Part shown: piece by piece, positions 34,740-43,196 of the stretch
Layout of the letters: each line of letters begins with the position of its first letter
Position numbering within the stretch: the stretch's first letter is position 1
From: SG8-41 sp036555615
Lineage (GTDB): Bacteria; Pseudomonadota; Gammaproteobacteria; Burkholderiales; SG8-41
Length of the DNA: 56,975 nt
Assembly: GCA_036555615.1 (NCBI GenBank)
Contig: DATBKZ010000037.1
Span: forward strand, 1-56,975
Reading direction: 5' to 3'
Translations under genes and position numbers: made by a program
The notes under the pieces: generated by a model
The model's input: the letters and a program-made list of their open reading frames with translations, nothing else
Database searches by the model: none
Told to the model about the DNA's origin: nothing

Positions 34740-36281
34740 ATGGCCAAAGAGAAGCTCATTGTTTTCGACACCACGATGCGCGACGGCGAGCAGAGCCCGG
34801 GCGCTTCGATGACCAAGGAAGAGAAGCTGCGCATCGCGCGCCAGCTCGAGCGCATGCGCGTCGACGTGATCGAGGCGGGGTTTCCCGCCGCGAGCGATGG
34901 CGATTTCGACGCGGTGCGCGCGGTCGCCTCCATCGTCAAGGAGAGCATGGTGTGCGGGCTCGCCCGCGCCAATGAGTCGGACATCCGGCGCTGCGGCGAG
35001 GCAGTGCGGGGGGCGGCGCGCCCGCGCGTGCACACCTTCATCGCGACCTCGCCCATCCACATGGAAAAGAAGCTGCGCATGGAGCCCTCGCAGGTGATCG
35101 AGCAGGCGGTGCGGGCGGTGAAGTGGGCGCGCGAATATTCCGACAACGTGGAGTTTTCGCCCGAGGATGCCGGGCGCTCCGACATCGACTTTCTCTGCCG
35201 CATCCTCGAGCGGGTGATCAAGGCCGGCGCCACCACCATCAACATTCCGGACACGGTGGGTTACACGCTGCCCGAGCACTTCGGGAAGCTGATCCGGGAC
35301 CTGCGCAGCCGCATCCCCAACTCGGACAAGGTCATATGGTCGGTGCACTGCCACAACGACCTTGGGCTGGCGGTCGCCAATTCGCTCGCGGCGGTGTTGA
35401 ACGGCGCGCGCCAGGTCGAGTGCACGATCAACGGGCTGGGGGAGCGTGCCGGCAATGCGGCGCTCGAGGAAATCGTGATGGCGGTGCGCACGCGCCAGGA
35501 CATGTTTCCGTGCGACACCAATATCGACGCGACACAGATCGTTCCGGCGAGCCGGCTCGTCGCTGGCATCACCGGCTTCCCGGTGCAGCCGAACAAGGCG
35601 ATCGTCGGGGCGAATGCGTTCGCGCACGAAGCGGGCATCCACCAGGACGGCGTGCTGAAGAGCCGCGACACCTACGAGATCATGCGCGCGCAGGACGTGG
35701 GCTGGCACGCGAACAAGCTGGTGCTCGGCAAGCACAGCGGGCGCAACGCCTTCAAGGCGCGGTTGAACGACCTCGGCATCGTGATCGAGTCGGAGGAGGC
35801 GTTGAACGCCGCGTTCAAGCGCTTCAAGGACCTGGCCGACAAGAAGCACGAGATTTTCGACGAGGACCTGCAGGCCCTGATTACCGAGGAGGCAAGCGAC
35901 CAGCTGGAAAGCGAGCATTTCCATCTGGTGTCGCTCACCGCCCATTCCGAGACCGGCGAATCGCCCTACGCGAAGATCGTCATGACCGAGAACGGCCGCG
36001 AGCGCAGGGCCGAATCGCGGGGCAGCGGCCCGGTGGACGCGTCGTTCAAGGCGATCGAATCGATCGTCCGGAGCCGATCCGAGCTCCTGCTCTACTCGGT
36101 CAACAACATCACCACCGGCACCGACGCGCAGGGCGAGGTGACGGTGCGGCTCGCGAAGGACGGGCGCATCGTCAACGGCCAGGGCGCGGACACCGACATC
36201 GTGGTGGCCTCGGCCAAGGCCTACATCAACGCCCTCAACAAGCTGCACTCGAAGCTGGAGCGGCTCAATCCACAGCTCTGA
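34740..36281 (+). CDS. leuA: 2-isopropylmalate synthase
   Basis: 513 residues. The N-terminal TIM barrel has DTTMRDGEQSPGASM and the metal site HCHNDLGLAVANS; a C-terminal regulatory domain (about residues 390-513, LVSLTAHSETGESPYAKI) gives leucine feedback inhibition. ATG 34740 follows a TGGAGG ribosome site. It catalyses the first committed step of leucine synthesis. It is separated from pssA by its own promoter and leader peptide. Confidence 0.96.
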   Translation: MAKEKLIVFDTTMRDGEQSPGASMTKEEKLRIARQLERMRVDVIEAGFPAASDGDFDAVRAVASIVKESMVCGLARANESDIRRCGEAVRGAARPRVHTFIATSPIHMEKKLRMEPSQVIEQAVRAVKWAREYSDNVEFSPEDAGRSDIDFLCRILERVIKAGATTINIPDTVGYTLPEHFGKLIRDLRSRIPNSDKVIWSVHCHNDLGLAVANSLAAVLNGARQVECTINGLGERAGNAALEEIVMAVRTRQDMFPCDTNIDATQIVPASRLVAGITGFPVQPNKAIVGANAFAHEAGIHQDGVLKSRDTYEIMRAQDVGWHANKLVLGKHSGRNAFKARLNDLGIVIESEEALNAAFKRFKDLADKKHEIFDEDLQALITEEASDQLESEHFHLVSLTAHSETGESPYAKIVMTENGRERRAESRGSGPVDASFKAIESIVRSRSELLLYSVNNITTGTDAQGEVTVRLAKDGRIVNGQGADTDIVVASAKAYINALNKLHSKLERLNPQL

Positions 36282-36308
36282 TCGGCATACCAGAGGGCGA
36301 CGTTGCAG

Positions 36309-36509
36309 ATGGCGAAGTGGCTGATCACCGTCGGCATCATCCTGGTCGCGCTCGGGCTCGCCTGGCCGTTGCTGGCGAAGCTCGGCCTCGGCAGCCTGCC
36401 GGGGGACATCCGCTACGAGCGCAAGGGCTACACGTTCTACTTCCCGCTCACGACGAGCATACTCGTTTCGCTCGTGATCACGCTCATCCTGTGGATCTTC
36501 CGGCGCTAG
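36309..36509 (+). CDS. DUF2905 small membrane protein
   Basis: 66 residues with two transmembrane helices (residues 4-25 and 45-63) around a short loop, SLPGDIRYERKGYTFYFPLT, which is the DUF2905 signature. Function unknown. ATG 36309 lies 27 bases after leuA. The last four bases overlap the convergent wrbA stop. Confidence 0.85.
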   Translation: MAKWLITVGIILVALGLAWPLLAKLGLGSLPGDIRYERKGYTFYFPLTTSILVSLVITLILWIFRR

Positions 36510-37105
36510 GCCGGACGGGCGAGCTTCAACGCGATCGCGGCGAGCCGGCGGCCGAGCGCGATGCAAAGCCTGCGCTCGTGCTCGGTAATCGCATGCTCGC
36601 CCGCGGCCCCGGCGAGATGGCTCGCGCCATAGGGCCCGCCGCCGGAGCGGGTATTCATCAGCTCCGGCTCGGTGTAGGGCAGCCCCACGATCACCATGCC
36701 GTGATGCAGCAGCGGCAGCATCATCGAGAGGAGCGTTGATTCCTGGCCGCCGTGCAGGCTGGCCGTTGAGGTGAAGAGCGCCGCGGGCTTGCCGGCGAGC
36801 GTGCCTTTCAGCCACAGCTCCCCGGTGGAATCCCAGAAGTGCTTCATCGGGGCCGCCATGTTCCCGAAGCGCGTCGGCGAGCCCACCGCAATCCCGATGC
36901 ACTCCTCGAGATCCCTCGGCTCCGCGTACGGCGCGCCGGAGACCGGAACGGCGGGCGCGGTCGCGCCCGCCGCGGCCGACACTCGCGGCACGGTGCGCAC
37001 CCGGGCCGCGCAGCCCGCGACCCCCTCCACGCCGCGCGCGATCAACTGCGCCATCTCGCGCACGGCGCCGGTGTGGCTGTAGTAGAGAACGAGCACTTCG
37101 TTCAT
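36506..37105 (-). CDS. wrbA: WrbA-type NAD(P)H:quinone oxidoreductase
   Basis: 199 residues, flavodoxin-like fold. The FMN phosphate loop is YYSHTGAVREMAQ; further motifs are GSPTRFGNMAAPMK and TSTASLHGGQESTLLSM, all typical of WrbA. It carries out two-electron reduction of quinones, protecting against redox cycling. It is transcribed alone, divergently from yihY. Confidence 0.92.
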   Translation of the reverse strand: MNEVLVLYYSHTGAVREMAQLIARGVEGVAGCAARVRTVPRVSAAAGATAPAVPVSGAPYAEPRDLEECIGIAVGSPTRFGNMAAPMKHFWDSTGELWLKGTLAGKPAALFTSTASLHGGQESTLLSMMLPLLHHGMVIVGLPYTEPELMNTRSGGGPYGASHLAGAAGEHAITEHERRLCIALGRRLAAIALKLARPA

Positions 37106-37156
37106 GGCGTGAGCGTATTATATAAATCCGATCCGTCCCGGTGCCGAGGCAGCGCA

Positions 37157-38434
37157 GTGCCGAACCCCAGGAAGTCCCCGTCGCTCGTCGTTTTCGCGCG
37201 CCTCGTCTGGCGGCGCTTCCAAGAGGAGCGCTGCGTGCAGATCGCCGCCAGTCTGACCTTCACCGCGCTGCTCGCCATCGTGCCCATCATCACGGTGGCG
37301 CTGACGCTGATCTCGGCGTTCCCGGTGTTCCGCGAGCTGCTGCAGCACGTCGAGCGCTTCATCGTGGGAAACATGCTTCCGGAGTCGGCCGCGGCGCTCG
37401 CCGGGTACGCGGAGCAGTTCGCGGACAACGCAGCGCGGCTGACAGCCGTGGGTATCGCCTTCCTGTTCGTCACCGCGATCATCGTGCTGCTCACGATCGA
37501 TCGCGCGTTCAACCAGATCTGGCGCGTGCCGCGCCCGCGCAGCACGGTGCAGCGCGTCTTCATCTATTGGGCGCTGCTCACGGTGGGGCCGCCGTTCATC
37601 GGGGCGAGCCTCTCGCTCACATCCTGGCTGGTGAGCCAGTCGCTCGGTCTGGTGGAGGACATGCCGCTGGCGGCGGAGGTGATGCTCGACGTCGTCCCGG
37701 TCGTCCTGACCGCCTGCGCCTTCACGCTGGCCTACATCACCATCCCGAACCGGCGCGTGCTGGTGCGCGATGCGCTCACGGGCGGGGTGCTTGCTGCGCT
37801 GGCGTTCGAGGGGATGAAACACGGCTTCGCGCATTACATCGCGCAGTTCCCGACCTACAAGCTGGTCTACGGCGCGTTCGCGAGCGTGCCCATCTTTCTG
37901 CTGTGGATCTATCTCTCGTGGGTCGTCGTCCTGCTCGGAGCGGTAACCGCGGCGGTGATGCCCGAATGGCGCGAGCGCGCGGCCCAGGTCGAGTCCGCAC
38001 CCGGCATGCAGTTCCTCGATGCGCTGCAGATCCTGAGGGTCTTGTGGGAAGCCCACCACCGGGGAGAGGTCGTCACCCTCATTCATCTGCACGGCGTCGT
38101 GAAGCTCCCCGTCGACCGCATCGAAGCCGTGCTCGACGCGATGAGCGCTGTGCACTGGACAGGAAGAGTGGCGAACGGCTGGGCAATGATCAAGGACGCC
38201 GCCGAGATTACCGTGTCCGACGTCTATCGCCTGCTCGTATTCCGGCCCGGCGCGGAGCTGCCGGCGCGCCGCTCGGGCCAGGCCCTCGATCGTCTCGCGC
38301 TCGAGATCACGGGCGGGTTCGAGGCGAATCTCGGACTTACGCTCGAAGAGATGTTCCGCCGGGCGACTGCCGACGGCCAGCCGCCGGGGATGGGCGAGCA
38401 GCGCTCTGCGGCAAACGTGCTTCGACTCGGTTGA
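37157..38434 (+). CDS. YihY/UPF0761 family inner membrane protein
   Basis: 425 residues from GTG 37157. Six transmembrane helices make the N-terminal YihY domain (AASLTFTALLAIVPIITVAL, later FPTYKLVYGAFASVPIFLLW). The C-terminal cytoplasmic region (about residues 285-425) looks like a winged-helix segment as in longer family members. Once annotated as ribonuclease BN, the family is now treated as membrane proteins of uncertain function. Confidence 0.86.
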   Translation: MPNPRKSPSLVVFARLVWRRFQEERCVQIAASLTFTALLAIVPIITVALTLISAFPVFRELLQHVERFIVGNMLPESAAALAGYAEQFADNAARLTAVGIAFLFVTAIIVLLTIDRAFNQIWRVPRPRSTVQRVFIYWALLTVGPPFIGASLSLTSWLVSQSLGLVEDMPLAAEVMLDVVPVVLTACAFTLAYITIPNRRVLVRDALTGGVLAALAFEGMKHGFAHYIAQFPTYKLVYGAFASVPIFLLWIYLSWVVVLLGAVTAAVMPEWRERAAQVESAPGMQFLDALQILRVLWEAHHRGEVVTLIHLHGVVKLPVDRIEAVLDAMSAVHWTGRVANGWAMIKDAAEITVSDVYRLLVFRPGAELPARRSGQALDRLALEITGGFEANLGLTLEEMFRRATADGQPPGMGEQRSAANVLRLG

Positions 38435-38454
38435 TGGCGGGCGGTCAGGGCCGC

Positions 38455-39096
38455 TCAGCTGCGCGCGTCCGCGGGAGCAGACACCGTGGTGTGCGTCCGG
38501 TAGTGCCAATCGCGCTGCCACGCGCGGACCACGAGGGCGGGATAACCCGGATTGCCGAGGCTGCCGTTGTAGCGGCCGAGCGCGCGGTAAAGATCGCCGT
38601 TCTCCTGATCGAGATAGTGGCGCAGGATCACGCAGCCGAAGCGCAGGTTGGTGCGCAGGTGGAACAGGTTGTCGTCTTCGCGGCCGATCAGCCGGACCCA
38701 GAACGGCATGACCTGCATGTAACCTCTCGCGCCCGCGCGCGAGACGGCGTACTTGCGAAAGTTGCTCTCGACCTGGATCACGCTCAGCACGAGCTGCGGG
38801 TCCAGGCCCGCACGCTTCGCCTCGTAATGCACCGAGACCAGGAATTCCTCGCGCTGCAGGCGGTCCGCGATGCGCGGGGCGAGGCGCTGCGACATCGCGG
38901 TGAGCCAGTGCCGGGCCTCCGCTTCGTTGGCGAAGGCAAGGACCGGAGTGGCCTGGTCGGAGATCGACCGGTTGAGGGCAGCGCGGACGCTCGCCGAGAG
39001 CGGCACATAGTCCTGCGGTCCGGCGCAAGCGAGCCCCGGCACCGCCAAGGCAAGCGCCCATCCGTGCTGCCTGATCGCGCGAACTAGTCTGCGCAC
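38455..39096 (-). CDS. Lytic transglycosylase, SLT domain
   Basis: 213 residues. A Sec signal peptide (ALALAVPGLACAG) is followed by a helical region and a SLT catalytic domain with the glutamate in SVIQVESNFRKYAVS and the motifs GARGYMQVMPFW and ALGRYNGSLG. It cleaves peptidoglycan in the periplasm. The GTG start at 39096 lies inside the end of proS (13-base overlap), so it is co-transcribed with proS. Confidence 0.9.
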   Translation of the reverse strand: MRRLVRAIRQHGWALALAVPGLACAGPQDYVPLSASVRAALNRSISDQATPVLAFANEAEARHWLTAMSQRLAPRIADRLQREEFLVSVHYEAKRAGLDPQLVLSVIQVESNFRKYAVSRAGARGYMQVMPFWVRLIGREDDNLFHLRTNLRFGCVILRHYLDQENGDLYRALGRYNGSLGNPGYPALVVRAWQRDWHYRTHTTVSAPADARS

Positions 39097-40796
39097 ACCA
39101 TTGATTCTACGGATTTTACCGCGTCGTGCAAGGAAAAAAGTTGCGGCTTGGATTCGCGCCGCCCCTGATATTCCACCTGGCCGGTCTTGAGCCCGCGCTC
39201 GCCCACGACAATGCGGTGCGGGATGCCGATCAATTCCATGTCCGCGAGTGCCACACCCGGGCGCTCGTCGCGGTCGTCCAGGAGCACGTCGATGCCGGCG
39301 GCGGCGAGATCGCGGTAGAGCGCCTCGGCAGTGGCGCGCACCTGCGGGTTCTTGGCCGCGCCGATCGGCACCAGCGCAAGCTCGAAGGGCGCCATGGCGC
39401 GGGGAAAGATGATGCCCCGCTCGTCGTGGTTCTGCTCGATCGCGGCCGCGACGATGCGCGTGACGCCGATGCCGTAGCAGCCCATCTCCATCAGCCGGGA
39501 CTTGCCTGTCTCGTCCAGGAACGACAAGTTCAGCGCCCGGGAGTATTTGTTCCGCAGTTGAAAGACATGGCCGACCTCGATGCCGCGCAGGATGTCGAGC
39601 CGGCCCTTGCCGTCGGGACTTGCGTCTCCCGCCACGACGTTACGGATGTCGGCCGCCACCGGCTCCGGAAAATCGCGGCCGATGTTGACGCCGGTGAGAT
39701 GGTGATCGTCCACGTTCGCGCCGACCACGAAATCGGACATGGCGGCGACCGTGCGATCGGCGATGACAACCCCCTTGAAGTTGACCGGTCCGAGCGAGCC
39801 TGGCCCCGCCCCGAACCGGGCGCGGATGGTCTCGCCCGCGGCGAATGCGAGCGGCCTTTTCACCTGCTCGAGTTTGGCGACCTTGGCGAGATTCAATTCG
39901 TGGTCGCCGCGCAGCATGAGCAGCACGGGGCGCCCGTCGGCGCCATCCAGCACCACTGCTTTTACGGTGCGCTCGGCCGGAATCGCGAGAAAAGCACACA
40001 GCTCGGCGATGGTCTTCACGCCCGGCGTCGCCACCCGCGTCAGCGCCGCGGCGGCATTTCCGCGCGGCCCCGGGGGCGGGAGCGCCTCGGCGAGCTCCAC
40101 GTTGGCGGCGTAATCGGAGTCCGGGCAGTATGCGATGGCGTCCTCGCCCGAATCGGCAAGCACGTGAAATTCGTGCGAGCCGGTTCCGCCGATGGCGCCG
40201 GTATCGGCGGCGACCGCGCGGAACTTCAGGCCGAGACGGGTGAAGATACGCGCGTAGCATTCGACCATCGCGCGGTAGGTCCGCTCGAGGCTCTCCACAT
40301 CGGCGTGAAAGGAGTAGGCGTCCTTCATCACGAATTCGCGGGCGCGCATCACGCCGAAGCGGGGCCGGATCTCGTCGCGGAACTTGGTCTGGATCTGATA
40401 GAGGTTGAGCGGCAGCTGGCGGTAGCTTCGAACCTCCTGGCGCACGATGTCGCTCACCACCTCCTCGTGCGTGGGGCCGATGCAGAAATCGCGCTGGTGG
40501 CGATCCTTCAGTCGCAGCAACTCCGGCCCGAACTCATCCCACCGTCCCGATTCCTGCCACAGCTCGGCCGGCTGGACCGCCGGCATCGCGATCTCGATCG
40601 CGCCCGAGGCGTTCATCTCCTCGCGGACTATCCGCTCAACCTTGCGCAGCACGCGCAGCCCGAGCGGCATCCAGGTGTAGATTCCCCGCGCAAGCTGGCG
40701 GATGAGCCCCGCGCGCAGCATCAGCCGGTGGCTCACGATCTCGGCTTCGGCCGGCGTTTCCTTGTGCGTTGAGAGAAAGAATTGCGAGACGCGCAT
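39084..40796 (-). CDS. proS: Prolyl-tRNA synthetase
   Basis: 570 residues, bacterial type with class II motifs (motif 2 around FRDEIRPRFGVMRAREFVMK, motif 3 around GCYGIGVTRIVAAAIEQ) and the YbaK-like editing insertion in the middle (about residues 220-380). The C-terminal anticodon-binding domain is complete. It is the first gene of a two-gene minus-strand unit with the lytic transglycosylase. Confidence 0.96.
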   Translation of the reverse strand: MRVSQFFLSTHKETPAEAEIVSHRLMLRAGLIRQLARGIYTWMPLGLRVLRKVERIVREEMNASGAIEIAMPAVQPAELWQESGRWDEFGPELLRLKDRHQRDFCIGPTHEEVVSDIVRQEVRSYRQLPLNLYQIQTKFRDEIRPRFGVMRAREFVMKDAYSFHADVESLERTYRAMVECYARIFTRLGLKFRAVAADTGAIGGTGSHEFHVLADSGEDAIAYCPDSDYAANVELAEALPPPGPRGNAAAALTRVATPGVKTIAELCAFLAIPAERTVKAVVLDGADGRPVLLMLRGDHELNLAKVAKLEQVKRPLAFAAGETIRARFGAGPGSLGPVNFKGVVIADRTVAAMSDFVVGANVDDHHLTGVNIGRDFPEPVAADIRNVVAGDASPDGKGRLDILRGIEVGHVFQLRNKYSRALNLSFLDETGKSRLMEMGCYGIGVTRIVAAAIEQNHDERGIIFPRAMAPFELALVPIGAAKNPQVRATAEALYRDLAAAGIDVLLDDRDERPGVALADMELIGIPHRIVVGERGLKTGQVEYQGRRESKPQLFSLHDAVKSVESMVCAD

Positions 40797-40859
40797 GATT
40801 GTCGCGGGGCGCCGAAAGCGGCTATTCTACCGAACGCTGCACGGTCCCAGTCCAACCGC

Positions 40860-41660
40860 ATGAACTTCTTCGCGCGCTGGCGCCTGCGCAAGCCGGCCGC
40901 TGACCCTGATTCGGTGTACGTGACCGAACGGTTCGGCGTGCGCTCGCTGCACATCGGGAGCGACACGATTCAGAGCTCGATGCGCATCGCGCGCCCGAAC
41001 GACCTCGAGCTCGCCTACACCCGCAGCATGATGGCGTTCCTGCTTTTCAGCCCGCCGCCGCGGCGCGTGCTGATGGTTGGGCTCGGGGGCGGCTCGCTCG
41101 CCAAGTTCGTCTACCACCGGCTGCCCGAGGCGGTGACCGAGGTTCTGGAGATCAATCCGCAGGTGGTGGCGATCGCGCGGCGGCTGTTCGAGCTGCCGGC
41201 CGCGGACGAGCGTCTCAACATCCGCGTGTGTGACGCCGCGGAGTTCATCGCGGCCGAGGGCGCCGGCTTCGACGCGATCCTGGTCGACGGCTACGACGGC
41301 GAGTCGCAAGTCCTGGAACTCGCCACCGTGGCGTTCTATCGCGGCTGCCGCCGGCGGCTCGAGCGCGGCGGCGCGCTGGTCGTCAATCTGTGGGGCTCGG
41401 ACCAGCGGTTTGACGATTACCTCAGCCGCATCGAGGAAGCATTTCCCTCCGGCACGCTGTGCCTGCCGGCCGAGAAGCCGGGCAACGTCATTGTCTTCGG
41501 GCTCCGCGATCCGCCGCTTGCCGTCGCGTGGGAGGAACTGGAGCGCAAGGCGCGCGAGCTCGAAGCGCGCTATGCCCTCGAATTTGGCAAGTTCGTGGGC
41601 GGCCTGCGCAGGATGAACCGGTGCGACAGCGAGCGCCTCTATGTATCCGGGAAGACCTGA
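40860..41660 (+). CDS. Spermidine synthase-like methyltransferase-fold protein
   Basis: 266 residues. A Rossmann fold with the glycine-rich motif VLMVGLGGGSLAKFVYHRLP, an acidic ligand in VLEINPQVVAIAR, and ILVDGYDGE resembles the spermidine synthase family (SpeE). The N-terminal substrate domain is short and the protein lacks a neighbouring speD, so the polyamine activity is uncertain. The frame is open upstream of ATG 40860, but that ATG gives the compact family length. It is divergent from proS. Confidence 0.78.
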   Translation: MNFFARWRLRKPAADPDSVYVTERFGVRSLHIGSDTIQSSMRIARPNDLELAYTRSMMAFLLFSPPPRRVLMVGLGGGSLAKFVYHRLPEAVTEVLEINPQVVAIARRLFELPAADERLNIRVCDAAEFIAAEGAGFDAILVDGYDGESQVLELATVAFYRGCRRRLERGGALVVNLWGSDQRFDDYLSRIEEAFPSGTLCLPAEKPGNVIVFGLRDPPLAVAWEELERKARELEARYALEFGKFVGGLRRMNRCDSERLYVSGKT

Positions 41661-41761
41661 GCCAGAATCACTCGCGCGGTGACGCGCAGCCGCAGCGCAG
41701 GGTTTCGCTTGCCTCCGAATTGTGAAAAAATCGCGATGGCCAACCGCTTCAGGGGATTTCC

Positions 41762-42304
41762 ATGATCGACCGCGACGGATATCGCCCGAACGTCGGCATC
41801 GTGCTATGTAACTGGAAAAACGAGGTTTTCTGGGGAAAAAGGGTCCGCGAGCACGCTTGGCAATTTCCCCAAGGCGGCATCCGGCCGGGAGAGGCGCCGC
41901 AAGCGGCCATGTACCGCGAGCTGCAGGAAGAGGTCGGGCTTGCGCCGCAGCACGTGCGGGTGCTCGGCCGCACGCGCGACTGGCTGCGCTACGAGGTGCC
42001 GGATCGCTGGCTGCGCCGGGAGTGGCGCGGCCATTACCGCGGGCAGAAGCAGATCTGGTTCCTGCTGCGTCTCATTGGCCGGGACTGCGATGTGCGCCTG
42101 CGCGCGTCCAGCAAGCCCGAATTCGATGCCTGGCGCTGGAGCGAATACTGGATGCCGATGGATGCGGTGATCGAGTTCAAGCGCGAGGTCTATCAGCGGG
42201 CGCTTGAAGAACTGGCGCCTTATCTCCGTCGCCGCCCCCGCGCCGGCGCGCACGGCCGGCGCGGAGAACGCCCCGCGACGGTGGACGTGCCGGAGGCGGG
42301 TTAA
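41762..42304 (+). CDS. rppH: RNA pyrophosphohydrolase RppH
   Basis: 180 residues. The Nudix box is complete: GGIRPGEAPQAAMYRELQEE followed by VG. The opening MIDRDGYRPNVGIVLCN is characteristic of RppH, which removes pyrophosphate from mRNA 5' ends and starts decay. The tail beyond about residue 158 is Arg/Ala-rich and not conserved. Confidence 0.93.
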   Translation: MIDRDGYRPNVGIVLCNWKNEVFWGKRVREHAWQFPQGGIRPGEAPQAAMYRELQEEVGLAPQHVRVLGRTRDWLRYEVPDRWLRREWRGHYRGQKQIWFLLRLIGRDCDVRLRASSKPEFDAWRWSEYWMPMDAVIEFKREVYQRALEELAPYLRRRPRAGAHGRRGERPATVDVPEAG

Positions 42305-42469
42305 GCCAGCCGCGCAAGCGGCAAGGCGTGCCAGTTCCGGGTCGCGATACCGATCTGCGATATCGCCCGCACCTGCCTGGAAGTCGAGGCAATGCAGGAA
42401 TGCTCAGCGCGCCCCGATCCCTGCGTGCGCGGAAAAACTGCGGCAGGATCCCAGGCGGCGTGAAGTGGG

Positions 42470-42483
42470 TTGATGCAGATCAA
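42470..42483. promoter_or_regulatory. FNR/ANR-type binding site
   Basis: TTGATGCAGATCAA fits the FNR consensus TTGAT-N4-ATCAA exactly. Its centre is about 120 bases upstream of the predicted rubrerythrin transcription start, further than the classical -41.5 or -61.5 positions, so it may act on a second start or with another factor. Confidence 0.65.
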
Positions 42484-42561
42484 GGCTGCGCGCCCTGAAG
42501 TGGAGGAAGATGTTTTTATTGTGTTGGCGTCAGCCGCGTCGGCGTTCAAGGCGGTGGCCTG

Positions 42562-42590
42562 TTGACAGCGGCAAAGCTGGTCTTTATACT
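42562..42590 (+). promoter_or_regulatory. Strong sigma70 promoter of the rubrerythrin operon
   Basis: TTGACA (42562-42567, perfect) and TATACT (42585-42590, five of six) are separated by 17 bases. The predicted start is near 42597, about 100 bases before the rubrerythrin ATG. Confidence 0.75.
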
Positions 42591-42600
42591 GTGTTCACGG

Positions 42601-42617
42601 ATTAGACTAAGTCTAAT
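42601..42617. promoter_or_regulatory. Perfect palindromic operator after the rubrerythrin promoter
   Basis: ATTAGACTAAGTCTAAT is an exact inverted repeat of eight-base arms around one central base. It covers about +4 to +20 of the predicted transcript, the usual place for a repressor site. It does not match the Fur, PerR or LexA consensus; a faint likeness to the GACT...AGTC core of IscR/Rrf2-type sites is noted. The binding protein is unknown. Confidence 0.65.
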
Positions 42618-42699
42618 TTTGTCTTGCCTAGGAGCCGGTTGGTAAGCGCTCGCTGGCGTGGGTTTTTCATCGTAAGGGATTGATATAGAGGAGTTTTCA

Positions 42700-43119
42700 A
42701 TGCAACTCAAAGGATCCAAGACGCACCAGGCCTTGAAGGACGCATTCGCCGGTGAATCGCAGGCCAACCGGCGCTATCTGTATTTCGCCGCGAAAGCCGA
42801 CGTGGAAGGTCAGAACGACATTGCCGCGGTCTTTCGCTCGACCGCCGAAGGCGAGACCGGCCACGCGCACGGCCATCTCGAGTACCTGGAGTCCTGCGGC
42901 GATCCGGCGACCAATCTGCCGTTCGGGAAATCGCGGGACAACCTCAAGTCGGCGATCGCCGGCGAGACGCACGAGTACACCGACATGTACCCGGGCATGG
43001 CCAAGACCGCGCGCGCCGAGGGCTTCGCCGAGATCGCGGACTGGTTTGAAACGCTGGCCAAGGCCGAGCGCTCGCACGCCAACCGCTTCCAGAAGGCGCT
43101 CGACGTACTGGCCGACTGA
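42700..43119 (+). CDS. Rubrerythrin without rubredoxin domain
   Basis: 139 residues, only the ferritin-like four-helix domain. Diiron ligands are visible in FAGESQANRRYLYF, STAEGETGHAHGH, AIAGETHEYT and KAERSHANRF. The C-terminal CxxC..CxxC rubredoxin part of classical rubrerythrin is absent, so electrons must come from another protein, possibly the FeS protein encoded next. Such proteins reduce hydrogen peroxide. Strong ribosome site GAGGAG, and an FNR box and palindromic operator upstream. Confidence 0.92.
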   Translation: MQLKGSKTHQALKDAFAGESQANRRYLYFAAKADVEGQNDIAAVFRSTAEGETGHAHGHLEYLESCGDPATNLPFGKSRDNLKSAIAGETHEYTDMYPGMAKTARAEGFAEIADWFETLAKAERSHANRFQKALDVLAD

Positions 43120-43139
43120 CGTCAGGCACAGGCACGAAG

Positions 43140-43171
43140 GCGGAAGGCGGAGGATGCCTTCCGCTTTTTTT
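43140..43171 (+). terminator. Rho-independent terminator after rubrerythrin
   Basis: GCGGAAGGC (43140-43148) pairs perfectly with GCCTTCCGC (43156-43164) around a seven-base loop, followed by seven T residues. It lies between rubrerythrin and the FeS protein gene, so it should make rubrerythrin the most abundant product while some transcription reads through. Confidence 0.85.
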
Positions 43172-43196
43172 CATCATTCATCCCGCATGGTGGCAG

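Larger units (their letters stand above)
42305..42699. other. 395-base control region upstream of the rubrerythrin gene
   Basis: No confident gene is seen. In order it contains an FNR-type box (42470-42483), a near-consensus sigma70 promoter (42562-42590), a perfect 17-base palindrome (42601-42617) just after the predicted start, and a strong ribosome site (GAGGAG at 42689-42694). The first 165 bases after rppH show nothing recognisable. Confidence 0.7.

Noticed and set aside
42510..42605. 31-codon open frame with a GGAGG ribosome site, just after the FNR box before rubrerythrin
   Set aside because: The peptide is Arg-rich with no recognisable pattern and it spans the main promoter; it is more likely chance, though a small peptide cannot be excluded.
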